A stretch of 64,000 bases of DNA from Methyloversatilis sp. RAC08 (GTDB taxonomy: Bacteria > Pseudomonadota > Gammaproteobacteria > Burkholderiales > Rhodocyclaceae): contig NZ_CP016448.1 of the NCBI RefSeq assembly GCF_001713355.1, forward strand, positions 3,410,001-3,474,000, given 5' to 3'. A program made the translations under genes and the position numbers. Under the pieces are notes generated by a model, which was given only the letters and a program-made list of their open reading frames with translations, did not search any database and was not told the DNA's origin. Shown here piece after piece: positions 9,147-16,768 of the stretch (positions within the stretch are counted from its first letter, which is position 1; each line of letters opens with the position of its first letter).

Positions 9147-9537
9147 TCAGCAGCGGCGCAGTGCCAGCAGCGCAAACAGGCCGCCGGCGAGCAGCACCGA
9201 CGGGGCAGGTTCCGGTACGACGCGGACATAGGCCTGACGGCAGTCGAAGCCGGAATCGCCGAGTGCGGAGTAAGAGTAAGCATTGATCGGTGCGCCTTCG
9301 GCCTTTGTCAGCAACACGACGGGGGGGGCGCTGCTGCCTGGCGCCCGGTCGTTGAGCGGGCCGCCGAACCGCCGGGCGTGGCGGTTCGTTCGGCCCGTCG
9401 GCAAATCTCGAAAGCGACGAACTTGTCGTACCGGTTGAGCAGCAGGCGGCGTGGACACCTGTGCTGCCCAGCGCGCAGGCGACCATTGCGCAGCCGAGTC
9501 GGCACGTGCACGCCTGCGGAATCGGGATCGAGAACAC
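9147..9537 (-). pseudogene. Frameshifted PEP-CTERM protein
   Basis: The 3' end encodes a convincing PEP-CTERM tail: VPEP, a hydrophobic stretch (APSVLLAGGLFALLAL) and a terminal RRC. It is preceded by a plausible extracellular segment (GAPINAYSYSALGDSGFDC). A plausible signal peptide (LGCAMVACALGSTGVHA, then CC) lies at the 5' end in a different frame from a GTG at 9537. The two halves are joined only if the frame shifts, most likely near a run of eight G at 9321-9328. The single uninterrupted frame (9147-9668) has a start region that looks nothing like a secretion signal. It is either a decaying gene or a base-count error in the G run. No function beyond exosortase-dependent surface anchoring can be proposed. 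Confidence 0.5.
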
Positions 9538-10007
9538 GGGCCGCCCGTTCCGGAACGAGAGCGGAGAACGATGTCATTCAAGCCCCCAAGCGTGCCGCAC
9601 TCATCGGGCCAGGCGAAACGACTGAGTCGTTGCGCCAAGACCGTGATGCGTTCTGGCGCCGACTGCAAGCGTCCAGATCAAATCTGCGGATGTCACAGTT
9701 GACAATGATTCTCATTTAACAGATTCTTCGGTCGCCCGCGCTACTGCCCACGAGCTTCGTTGGAGCAGTCACGCGGCACCCGCTAGCCAGGCGTCGACAA
9801 CCCCGTCCGTCACCCAGCGAGTCCTTCGCCAGCCACCGCCCGAACCGCACGGGCGCGCAAGCCGTCCGTTCCGCCGCACGCGCCCGACCCGCCAGCCGCG
9901 ACCGCATCGGTCCGCCAGCCTCCGACTGCACGCCTCGTCGCGCCGCACCGCCATTGCATGGCGGGCAGCGAAGTGCAGAAAACCATCAAGCTCAATGAGG
10001 TGACACC
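9538..10007. other. Intergenic region with possible Fur box, otherwise featureless
   Basis: This stretch between two PEP-CTERM loci is GC-rich. Its open frames are Arg/Pro-rich and have no recognisable start signals. The only clear element is the Fur-like site at 9701-9719. The last bases (from about 9998) contain the GAGGTGA ribosome-binding site of the gene at 10008. Confidence 0.6.
9701..9719. promoter_or_regulatory. Candidate Fur box
   Basis: GACAATGATTCTCATTTAA matches 13 of 19 positions of the classical Fur consensus, with the core AATGAT..TCATT intact. It stands out as an AT-rich patch in GC-rich DNA. It lies about 165 nt upstream of the leftward broken PEP-CTERM gene and about 290 nt upstream of the rightward PEP-CTERM operon, so either could be iron-regulated. 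fur itself is encoded at 50.2-50.7 kb. Confidence 0.5.
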
Positions 10008-10760
10008 ATGACCATGCGCAAACATGCCCCGTCTGCAGCTGCAGCCCTGATGCTGGGAGTCCTGCTGACCGCGGCTCCGGCGCACGCCGTGACGATAGAC
10101 GTGACCGAGGACGTGATGACGTCTTCCTTCTTCCAGGGCGCAAACGCCGTGCGCGGCTACGCGGGTGACAACCGGCCGGTGTTTCGCGTATCGACCGGCA
10201 ACCCGTTCGGCACGGTCGGCGCCGAAACCATCTATCTCGCATTCGATTACGACTTCTCGTCCTTCACCGGTCCGGTCAGCGCCGTGCTGACGGTGCAGGC
10301 AACGAACGGCGGATTCGGCGCCGATGCGAGCGCCGACAGCCCCTTCACCGTGTCGGCACATGGCCTGGCCGCGAATCCGCTCACGGCCATCACCGATGAC
10401 ACGAATCCGGGCGGCAGCGTGAGCTGGCTCAACTTCTACAACCAGAGCATCCTGCCGGCCGACCTCGCAGCGCGCAGCGTCGTGACCGGGTCGGGCGCGG
10501 TCACCTTCGATGTATCGGCCCTCGTCAATGGCTGGGTCAGCGGAAGCAATGCAGTGCAGGTAGTGGCATTGACCGGCCTCAACGACAATTCGGGCAACGA
10601 GTTCCTGCACGGTTTCCTGAACAACACCGAAGCGCCCGGTTCGGTCTTCCTGACCGTTTCCGCGGTGCCGGAACCCCAGACCTACGCAATGTTGCTCGCG
10701 GGACTTGGTCTGCTGGGTGTGGCGCGTCGCGCTCAGCGCGTCGCCGGGGGCAAGCGGTGA
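10008..10760 (+). CDS. PEP-CTERM sorting-domain protein
   Basis: This 250-residue secreted protein has an N-terminal signal peptide (RKHAPSAAAALMLGVLLTAA, cleavage after AHA), a beta-rich middle with a DNRW-like carbohydrate-binding style (VTFDVSALVNGWVSGSNAVQ) and a C-terminal PEP-CTERM signal (VPEPQTYAMLLAGLGLLGVARRAQR). PEP-CTERM proteins are exported by Sec, then cut and anchored by an exosortase, usually together with exopolysaccharide production. The start is supported by GAGG upstream. It is first in an operon whose genes overlap by 4, 8 and 4 nt. The molecular role is unknown; the fold of the middle part suggests a surface binding or structural protein. Confidence 0.85.
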   Translation: MTMRKHAPSAAAALMLGVLLTAAPAHAVTIDVTEDVMTSSFFQGANAVRGYAGDNRPVFRVSTGNPFGTVGAETIYLAFDYDFSSFTGPVSAVLTVQATNGGFGADASADSPFTVSAHGLAANPLTAITDDTNPGGSVSWLNFYNQSILPADLAARSVVTGSGAVTFDVSALVNGWVSGSNAVQVVALTGLNDNSGNEFLHGFLNNTEAPGSVFLTVSAVPEPQTYAMLLAGLGLLGVARRAQRVAGGKR

Positions 10761-11542
10761 GCGGCATGATCGTTCCGGTACGAAGGTTGGTCGGCGCGCT
10801 GAGCCTCGCCGGACTGTTTGCTGCGGCACCCGCACAGGCCGGCCACTACCCGATGTATGCAAGCTGGGACCAGCCGGACGGGCCGGGCAGCGACCTCACG
10901 TTGAGCTACAGCTTCAGCAATCTGCTCGACGGAGGGCTGCGCGATGCCGCCGGCGTGGCGCTGCCGGCGTCGCTGCTGCGCAGCGCCTTCGAGCAGGCGC
11001 TGTCGGATTACGCGGCAGTGCTGCCCATCCATTTTGTCGAACTGGCCGATAGCGGGCCGCTGCCGGAAACAGGCGAGTACGACCCGACCGGTCTGGCCGA
11101 CATCCGCGTCGGTCTGGTCGCCGACATCAGCGATGCGAACGCCTACGCCTACTTTCCGTTTTCGGCCGCCAGCGGCCTGGCGGGCGACATCGTGTTCAAC
11201 GCCGGGCGCTTCGGCGCCGGCTGGACGCCACTGTGGTTCTACGCGGTGGCCCAGCACGAACTCGGGCATTCGCTCGGCATGGGGCATTACGACAGTGGCG
11301 ATGCGACGGTGGCAGCGTCATCGCAGTTCTCTGTCTACGAAGGGCCGGTGTTTGCGCTCGACGGCGAAATGGTCGTTGCGCTGCAGGGCGTCTACGGCGG
11401 CGGCAGGGGTTCGGTCACACCGCTGTCGGCGGTGCCCGAACCGCAAGCCTGGGCCTCGGTGCTGGGCGGCCTCTGCCTGGTCGCCGCGCTGGCACGTCGT
11501 GCCGCACACCCTGTTCGATACCGGGAGACCGCTGATGCGTGA
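10757..11542 (+). CDS. PEP-CTERM metzincin-like metalloprotease (matrixin type)
   Basis: This 261-residue protein has a signal peptide (residues 1-28), a catalytic domain with the zinc motif HELGHSLGMGH (His167, Glu168, His171, His177) and a C-terminal PEP-CTERM signal (VPEPQAWASVLGGLCLVAALARR). The motif fits HExxHxxGxxH of the matrixin/M10 group, including the preceding NAGRFG and WTPLWFYAVA segment. A clear Met-turn after the zinc site is not visible (the expected region reads DATVAASSQFSVY), so activity is uncertain. GTG at 10757 overlaps the previous stop (GTGA); ATG at 10766 is an alternative. It probably acts outside the cell, tethered to the envelope after exosortase processing. Confidence 0.82.
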   Translation: MSGMIVPVRRLVGALSLAGLFAAAPAQAGHYPMYASWDQPDGPGSDLTLSYSFSNLLDGGLRDAAGVALPASLLRSAFEQALSDYAAVLPIHFVELADSGPLPETGEYDPTGLADIRVGLVADISDANAYAYFPFSAASGLAGDIVFNAGRFGAGWTPLWFYAVAQHELGHSLGMGHYDSGDATVAASSQFSVYEGPVFALDGEMVVALQGVYGGGRGSVTPLSAVPEPQAWASVLGGLCLVAALARRAAHPVRYRETADA

Positions 11543-12515
11543 TCGCACATCGACATCACGACGTCACTCCGTTGCGATGCCAATCTTCGCATGGCTGCTG
11601 AGCGCAGCAGCGCCACCGGTCCTGGCACTCGAGATCGAGTTCGACTACACCTACGACACACGCGGATTCTTTACCGACCTGGCGACCGGTGCGCCGCGGG
11701 TCGACCGCCGCGCCTTGCTCGACATGGCCGCCTCCCATTACCGCGGCTTCACCGACACGCTGAGTGCGATCATGCCGGCTGAGGGTGACCAGTGGTCGGT
11801 CTCCTTCCTGCATCCGAGCCTGGGCGGGCCCGGCGTGACGCTGAACGACGTCGCCATCGAAGCCGACACCTTGCGCATCTACGTCGGCGGCTCGCCCTCC
11901 GCGCCGGGGGTGCTGGGCTTCGCCGGTACCGGCGTCAACCTGCAGGCCACCGGCAGTGCCGCCTTTGTCGACGCCGTCATGACGCGCGGCCAGCTCAATA
12001 CCACCGGCCCGCACGCGAGCGACTACGCCACCTGGGGCGGCTACATCTGGTTCAACGCCAGCAATGACTGGTACTTCGGTGCCGATGCCGCGGGTCTGTC
12101 GCCCGGCAGCCCTGACTTCCTGACCACAGCCACGCACGAAATCGGTCACATCCTCGGCTTTGGCGAAGCCGATTCCTGGCTGGCGCAGATCGATGCCGGC
12201 ACCGGTCTGTTCACCGGCACCGCGTCGCTGGCGGCGTACGGCGGCGGCGTGCCGGTCGACCGCTACGGCAGTCACTGGGCGGAGGGCACGATGAGCGAGC
12301 GCGATGGCCAGATGCAGGAGACGATGATGGATCCGAGTACCCCCTTCGGCGAACGCCAGTTGCCCACCGCGCTCGACTACGCGGGCTTTGCCGACATGGG
12401 GTGGCAGGTGTCGTCGGTGCCGGAGCCGGAAAGTGCCTTGACGCTGCTGGCCGGCCTGGCCCTGATCGGTCGGCGGGCGAGTCGCGCCGGCGTTCACCGG
12501 AGCGACACGCGATGA
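11535..12515 (+). CDS. PEP-CTERM metzincin-like protein, second copy type
   Basis: This 326-residue protein starts at ATG 11535, 8 nt inside the previous gene. After a signal sequence (hydrophobic residues 17-31) there is a domain with HEIGHILGFGEAD (His201, Glu202, His205). Position 211, where the third zinc ligand is normally His or Asp, is Glu. A Met-turn-like ETMMDPS follows at about 262-268, and then the family ending TALDYAGFADMGWQV. A VPEP-type PEP-CTERM tail closes the protein. Another conserved His in GSHWAEGTMS (247) could be the third ligand. It is clearly related in function but not close in sequence to the preceding protease. The operon context suggests the two act together on the cell surface. 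Confidence 0.82.
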   Translation: MRDRTSTSRRHSVAMPIFAWLLSAAAPPVLALEIEFDYTYDTRGFFTDLATGAPRVDRRALLDMAASHYRGFTDTLSAIMPAEGDQWSVSFLHPSLGGPGVTLNDVAIEADTLRIYVGGSPSAPGVLGFAGTGVNLQATGSAAFVDAVMTRGQLNTTGPHASDYATWGGYIWFNASNDWYFGADAAGLSPGSPDFLTTATHEIGHILGFGEADSWLAQIDAGTGLFTGTASLAAYGGGVPVDRYGSHWAEGTMSERDGQMQETMMDPSTPFGERQLPTALDYAGFADMGWQVSSVPEPESALTLLAGLALIGRRASRAGVHRSDTR

Positions 12516-12886
12516 ATCTGGATCCGGTCGAAATCAAGGCCTTCGTGCCGGCCACCGACTTCGAACTTTCGCGCAGGTTCTACCTGGCGCTCGGCTTCGA
12601 AGTGCCGTGGGCGGACCACCGGCTCGCGTACGTGCGCCACGGCCACGTGAGCTTCCTGCTTCAGGCGTCCGACGAGCCGGTGTTCGCCCGGCAGTTCCAG
12701 ATGCATCTGCTGGTGGCCGACGTGAATGCCTGGCACGCGCACGTCGTGTCGGCCGATATCGCCCGCCGCTTCGGCGTGTCTGTCGGTCCGCCGGAAGACC
12801 GTCCCTGGGGAATGAGGGATTTCGTTCTGTTCGATCCGGCCGGCGTGCTTTGGCGCATCGCGCAGAATCTCCCGCAAGCGGGCTGA
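12512..12886 (+). CDS. VOC-family (glyoxalase/bleomycin-resistance fold) protein
   Basis: This 124-residue cytoplasmic protein has the beta-alpha-beta-beta-beta pattern of vicinal-oxygen-chelate proteins: IKAFVPATDFELSRRFYLAL at the start, YVRHGHVSFLLQ in the middle, and WGMRDFVLFDPAGVLWRIAQ at the end with a metal-type Asp/Glu region. Such proteins include lyases, dioxygenases and antibiotic-binding proteins; the substrate cannot be predicted. The start ATG overlaps the upstream stop (ATGA), making it the fourth translationally coupled gene of the PEP-CTERM operon. This is odd because it has no secretion signal. Confidence 0.82.
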   Translation: MNLDPVEIKAFVPATDFELSRRFYLALGFEVPWADHRLAYVRHGHVSFLLQASDEPVFARQFQMHLLVADVNAWHAHVVSADIARRFGVSVGPPEDRPWGMRDFVLFDPAGVLWRIAQNLPQAG

Positions 12887-12946
12887 CGGTCATGCCTGTC
12901 GCTTGACGCCATCGCGGCCTACACTCGTGGCGGGAGGACGACAACG

Positions 12947-14302
12947 ATGAAGATTCGATTTCTGGGCGCCGCCGGCACGGTGACCGGCTCGCGTTACCTG
13001 CTGACGCACGAGGGGCACTCGCTGCTCGTGGACTGCGGCCTGTTCCAGGGCGTGAAGAACATCCGCAGCCGCAACTGGAAACCGTTTCCGGTCGATGCGG
13101 CCGGGCTGTCTGCGGTCGTGCTGACGCACGCCCATCTCGATCACTCCGGCTATCTGCCGCGGCTGATGCGCGAAGGCTTCGACGGACCGGTGTGGGCGAC
13201 ATCCGCCACGCGCGAACTGGTCGACATCCTGCTCGAGGACAGTGCCCACCTGCAGGAAGAAGACGCGCGCCACGCCAACAAGTACGGCTACAGCAAGCAC
13301 CATCCGGCCGAGCCGCTGTACACGGCCGATGACGCGCGCCACGCGATGAAGCATCTGCGCAGCACAGGCTTCGGCGAACCGTTTGCGATCGGCCCGTATC
13401 GCGTCACCTTCCAGCGCGCCGGGCACATCCTCGGCGCGGCCAGCGTCTGCATCGAATGTGCCGGGCAGCGCATCACCTTCAGCGGCGATCTCGGGCGACC
13501 GGACGATCCGGTGATGCACGCTCCCGAGCCACTCCCCGAAACCGACTGGCTGGTGGTCGAGTCGACCTATGGCGATCGCCTGCATCCTGAACATGACCCG
13601 TTTGCCACGCTGGCCGACATCGTCAGCCGCACCGCGGCACGCGGTGGCACGGTGCTGTTGCCGTCGTTCGCGGTCGGCCGCGCCCAGACGCTGATGCATC
13701 TGCTGGCCACGCTGATCGACGAACGGCGCATTCCCGACCTGCCGGTGTTTCTAGACAGCCCGATGGCGATCGACGTCACCGGTGTGTTCCGACAGTACCG
13801 GCACGAGCACCGGCTCAGCCAGCAGGCGTGCGACCGCATGCGTGACGCGGTCACCTTCACCCGCACGCCGGAAGAGTCGGAAGCGCTGTCGGGCAATCGC
13901 TACCCCAAGGTGATCATCGCCGGCGCCGGCATGCTCAATGGCGGGCGCATCCTGCATCACCTGCTGGCGTTTGGCGCCGACCCGCGCAACACGATCGTGA
14001 TCGCCGGCTACCAGGCTGAAGGCACGCGCGGCGATGCCCTGCTCAAGGGCACGCGCAGCCTGCGCATCTTCGGCCGCGATGCGCCGATCAGCTGCGAGGT
14101 GGCCAAGGTCGACGGCCTGTCGGCGCACGCCGACTACCGCGAGATTCTTGAATGGCTGCGCCCGGTCGGGCGTGCGCCGCGCCGTGTATTCGTGACGCAT
14201 GGCGAGGCTGCCGCGGCGGACAGCCTGCGCCAGAAGCTGGAACACGAGCTGGGCTGGTCTGCCGTGGTGCCCGAACAGGATGAAACTTATGTGCTCGACT
14301 GA
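12947..14302 (+). CDS. Metallo-beta-lactamase fold, beta-CASP family ribonuclease-like protein
   Basis: This 451-residue protein has the binuclear zinc site LTHAHLDHSGYLPRL (HxHxDH) near residue 62, further metal ligands in the FQRAGHILGA and TFSGDLGRPDDPV segments, a beta-CASP insertion in the middle, and the C-terminal VDGLSAHADYREIL motif. This is the CPSF73/Ysh1-like group with an RNA-specific metallo-hydrolase (RMMBL) C-terminal motif, found in many bacteria. Members act on RNA, but the bacterial substrate is not established. It starts 60 nt after the VOC gene with a GGGAGG ribosome-binding site. It may be co-transcribed with the membrane protein that follows 18 nt later. Confidence 0.88.
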   Translation: MKIRFLGAAGTVTGSRYLLTHEGHSLLVDCGLFQGVKNIRSRNWKPFPVDAAGLSAVVLTHAHLDHSGYLPRLMREGFDGPVWATSATRELVDILLEDSAHLQEEDARHANKYGYSKHHPAEPLYTADDARHAMKHLRSTGFGEPFAIGPYRVTFQRAGHILGAASVCIECAGQRITFSGDLGRPDDPVMHAPEPLPETDWLVVESTYGDRLHPEHDPFATLADIVSRTAARGGTVLLPSFAVGRAQTLMHLLATLIDERRIPDLPVFLDSPMAIDVTGVFRQYRHEHRLSQQACDRMRDAVTFTRTPEESEALSGNRYPKVIIAGAGMLNGGRILHHLLAFGADPRNTIVIAGYQAEGTRGDALLKGTRSLRIFGRDAPISCEVAKVDGLSAHADYREILEWLRPVGRAPRRVFVTHGEAAAADSLRQKLEHELGWSAVVPEQDETYVLD

Positions 14303-14320
14303 CGACCGGGCTGTGGGCGC

Positions 14321-15139
14321 ATGGACCCGGTGGCCGGTGGCTTGACGCTGCTGCGCGTGTTTCGTGCAGGGGCGGTGATCGGCGCGCTGTGGCTTGCGTT
14401 CGAAGTGCCCGTGCACGCGACCGATGGCGCGCCGACGATACCGGTCGCAGAGGTTGTCGTGGCGTCCGCTGCGACCGATTCCGTGGCCGATCCCGGCGCG
14501 GTCTGTCCGCCGACCGACGGCTGCCCGGCCTGTCCTCAGCCGCAGATCGTCTGTGTCTCGCCGTCCGATCTGCCTCCCGACCCGCCACCAGATGAACCTG
14601 TCTGGGCCCGATGGGGCAAGGATGCAGCCGGCGCGCTGCTCGGCATCCTGTTCGGTACGCTGCTGTCGCTCTACGTGACGGTGGTGTTCGACCGCTACAG
14701 GCGATTCCGCGAAACGCTGATCGACATCGCCCAGGCGCGCCTGCACAACGATGCCTACCCGACAGCCGCCACCGGACTGCAACCGGTGCGCGACGCCGCG
14801 CTCGCGTACGCCCAGCTGCTCGAGCGCAAGCAATGGACGCTCGATGCCGACGGCCATCTGGACGCGGCTGCCGAGGTCGGCAAGCTGACCGCATTCGCGC
14901 GGCTGTCTGCGCTGTGCATCGAAAACCTGCTGCTCGGCAATACGCGCGGACTGACGCCAGATGCCTATCTCGTCGCCTTCCAGGGGGAATACAACCGGAT
15001 CATTGGCAGGGACTTCGTGCAATTCGAACAGCGTCTCACGCCCGATCGGGGCGCCTTGCTGCGACCCTGGCCACGCCCGCCGGCACCGGTGGCGCGCAAG
15101 GTCGTTCCGGTGGATTATTTCAACCTGCTGCTCGGCTGA
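14321..15139 (+). CDS. Hypothetical membrane protein
   Basis: I do not recognise a family. The 272-residue product has an N-terminal hydrophobic segment (residues about 8-34, ending PVHATDG, possibly a signal peptide). A Cys/Pro-rich linker follows (CPPTDGCPACPQPQIVC and DLPPDPPPDEP), then a transmembrane helix (AAGALLGILFGTLLSLYVTVVFD, about 105-127) and a cytoplasmic helical domain rich in Ala, Leu and Arg. The four closely spaced Cys residues in the probable periplasmic linker could form disulfides or bind a metal. It begins 18 nt after the beta-CASP nuclease gene, so the two probably share a transcript. Confidence 0.65.
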   Translation: MDPVAGGLTLLRVFRAGAVIGALWLAFEVPVHATDGAPTIPVAEVVVASAATDSVADPGAVCPPTDGCPACPQPQIVCVSPSDLPPDPPPDEPVWARWGKDAAGALLGILFGTLLSLYVTVVFDRYRRFRETLIDIAQARLHNDAYPTAATGLQPVRDAALAYAQLLERKQWTLDADGHLDAAAEVGKLTAFARLSALCIENLLLGNTRGLTPDAYLVAFQGEYNRIIGRDFVQFEQRLTPDRGALLRPWPRPPAPVARKVVPVDYFNLLLG

Positions 15140-15172
15140 TCCGGGCTGTTGGCACGCATCGTCGAGCAAGAG

Positions 15173-15206
15173 CAAAAAAAGGCTTCGCACCCTGCGGCGC
15201 GAAGCC
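15173..15206 (-). terminator. Rho-independent terminator of the DUF4394 PEP-CTERM gene
   Basis: The stem GGCTTCGC/GCGAAGCC with a 10-nt loop is followed on the minus strand by a run of seven T. It lies 37 nt after the stop of the gene at 15244-16131. Confidence 0.88.
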
Positions 15207-15243
15207 TCTGAAGTTAGCGCGAACCGAAGCTCGCGCTACGTGC

Positions 15244-16131
15244 TCAGGCCTTGCTCATGCGACGACGCGCCATCATGCCGATCAGACCGAGACCCGACAG
15301 CAGCATGCCCCAGGTTTCGGGTTCCGGCACCGGTGCCATGAAGGATGCCGATGTGAAACCGCGCAGGTTGGCGTTCAGCGCGCCGTTGAACGTGGCCAGA
15401 CCGGTGCCCAGGTCAATCGAATAAAGCCCGCTGTCGCCGTTGTCCAGCGTCAGGGCTGCCCAGCCCATGCCGCTGGCGTCGATTTCGAAACCGTTGGCGC
15501 CGATCACGTTGCCCGAAATGCCGAGTGATCCGACCGTCGTGATGGTCGGGGCATTGAAGGCGGTCGGTGCGACGTGCAGCGTATCGGTCGTGGTGTTGAG
15601 GTAGTACAGCGCGGTCGATGCCGGGCCGCTCATCGCGGACGCGTCCGAGTTGGTGTAGGCGACAGCGCTGAAGCCGGACGGGATGACGCTGGCAGCATTG
15701 CCGACGACGCCCGTATTGACGTTGATCGCCAGGTTCTGACCGACATTGCTCACGTAACGCAGCGACGCCGCACCGGCGAAATCGGCAACCGGATTGAAGT
15801 CGATGCCGTAGGACAGCGAGGGATTGACCAGCGGGGTGTCGAGTGCCGCCATGAAGGTGGCCATGCCGCTCGACACGTCAAGCGTGTAGATGCGATTCAG
15901 GCTGCTGACGCCATACACCATGTTGTTGCTCGGGCGCAGATCGATGCCGAGGATGCGTTCGCCGGCGCCCAGGCCGGTGATCGACGTGAAAGTGGCCGCC
16001 GAAGTGTTGCTGCTGCTGATCATGCCGATTTCGTTTCCGGTCGTCAGACCGATGAAATCGGCAGCGCCGGCCGGGGTTGCGAGGGCGAGCGCGAGGGTGG
16101 ATGCCGCTGCCAACAGGGTTTTTTCGTACAT
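15244..16131 (-). CDS. DUF4394-type PEP-CTERM protein
   Basis: This 295-residue secreted protein starts at ATG 16131 (MYEKTLLAAASTLALALATP), which has a GGAGAGG sequence just upstream; the longer frame has no such signal. After the signal peptide, repeated beta-strand units (for example TSITGLGAGERILGIDLRPS and MVYGVSSLNRIYTLDVSSG) match the DUF4394 beta-propeller-like domain, which appears to consist of repeated Gly/Asp-rich blades. The C-terminus is a clean PEP-CTERM signal (VPEPETWGMLLSGLGLIGMMARRR). It is monocistronic with its own terminator. A role in surface or biofilm matrix is likely, but the ligand is unknown. Confidence 0.85.
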   Translation of the reverse strand: MYEKTLLAAASTLALALATPAGAADFIGLTTGNEIGMISSSNTSAATFTSITGLGAGERILGIDLRPSNNMVYGVSSLNRIYTLDVSSGMATFMAALDTPLVNPSLSYGIDFNPVADFAGAASLRYVSNVGQNLAINVNTGVVGNAASVIPSGFSAVAYTNSDASAMSGPASTALYYLNTTTDTLHVAPTAFNAPTITTVGSLGISGNVIGANGFEIDASGMGWAALTLDNGDSGLYSIDLGTGLATFNGALNANLRGFTSASFMAPVPEPETWGMLLSGLGLIGMMARRRMSKA

Positions 16132-16324
16132 GTCTGACCTCTCCGAAGAAAATGGTTGGGGAAATGGACGAGACCGCAACTCGAAAGCGCGTCGTCATTC
16201 CCACTACTCGGCAGAGGCTCAAACGGATGCAGGTATCACCGAACTTTCATGTTTCGAGGCAGAAAAATTCGAATCGGAGTAAAAAAACTTTTTACATCAG
16301 ATAGTTGTATTTTCATCTGAGCGT
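16132..16324. other. AT-rich intergenic region with short palindromes
   Basis: Between the divergent-tail response regulator and the DUF4394 gene lies an unusually AT-rich stretch (about 16255-16320) in otherwise GC-rich DNA. It holds a perfect GTAAAAA/TTTTTAC inverted repeat with a 3-nt spacer (16279-16295) and a CAGAT...ATCTG pair (about 16298-16319). It may be the promoter/operator of the leftward DUF4394 gene and/or the end of the response-regulator transcript. No standard sigma-70 pair is clear. Confidence 0.5.
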
Positions 16325-16768
16325 TCAGATTCGCGGTGGCGGCTCATTGATCAGCGCCCAGAAAATGCCCAGGCTGGTTACCGTGCGCGAAAACTGGTCG
16401 AAATCCACCGGTTTCACGACGTAGGCGTTGATGCCCAGGTCGTAGCAGCGGCGAAGGTCCGGATCTTCGCGCGAAGAGGTCATGATCACCACTGGAAGGG
16501 TGCGCAGGCTGTCGTCACGACGCATTTCGACCAGCATGTCGATGCCGCCCATGCGCGGCATGTTCAGGTCGAGCATCATGAACAGCGGTTGGCCACCTTC
16601 GCGCGTGGCGAAGCGGCCGCGCTTGTAGAGGTAGTCCAGCCCCTCGACCCCGTCGCGAACGACGACAATGTCGTTGGCGAGCTTGAGTTCGCCAAGGCTG
16701 AGCAGCATCAGTTCGACATCGTTGACGTTGTCTTCGACAACCAGAATGTCACGCAAGTGCAGGGACAT
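16325..16768 (-). CDS. Rcp1-type single-domain response regulator
   Basis: This 147-residue protein is a lone receiver domain. The acidic pocket is VVEDN, the phospho-acceptor is Asp67 in MMLDLNMP, and the signalling residues are the Thr/Ser in VVIMTSS and the Lys in YVVKPVDF. It has the longer alpha4-beta5 region typical of Rcp1 regulators that partner phytochrome-type kinases. There is no output domain, so it probably passes phosphate on or acts by protein contact. The start at 16768 has a GGAG upstream and lies 20 nt inside the 3' end of the kinase gene, making kinase and regulator translationally coupled. Confidence 0.9.
   Translation of the reverse strand: MSLHLRDILVVEDNVNDVELMLLSLGELKLANDIVVVRDGVEGLDYLYKRGRFATREGGQPLFMMLDLNMPRMGGIDMLVEMRRDDSLRTLPVVIMTSSREDPDLRRCYDLGINAYVVKPVDFDQFSRTVTSLGIFWALINEPPPRI

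Noticed and set aside
7154-9283. A 709-codon minus-strand frame opposite flrC and fliE
   Set aside because: It runs antisense to two firmly identified genes and has no family features.
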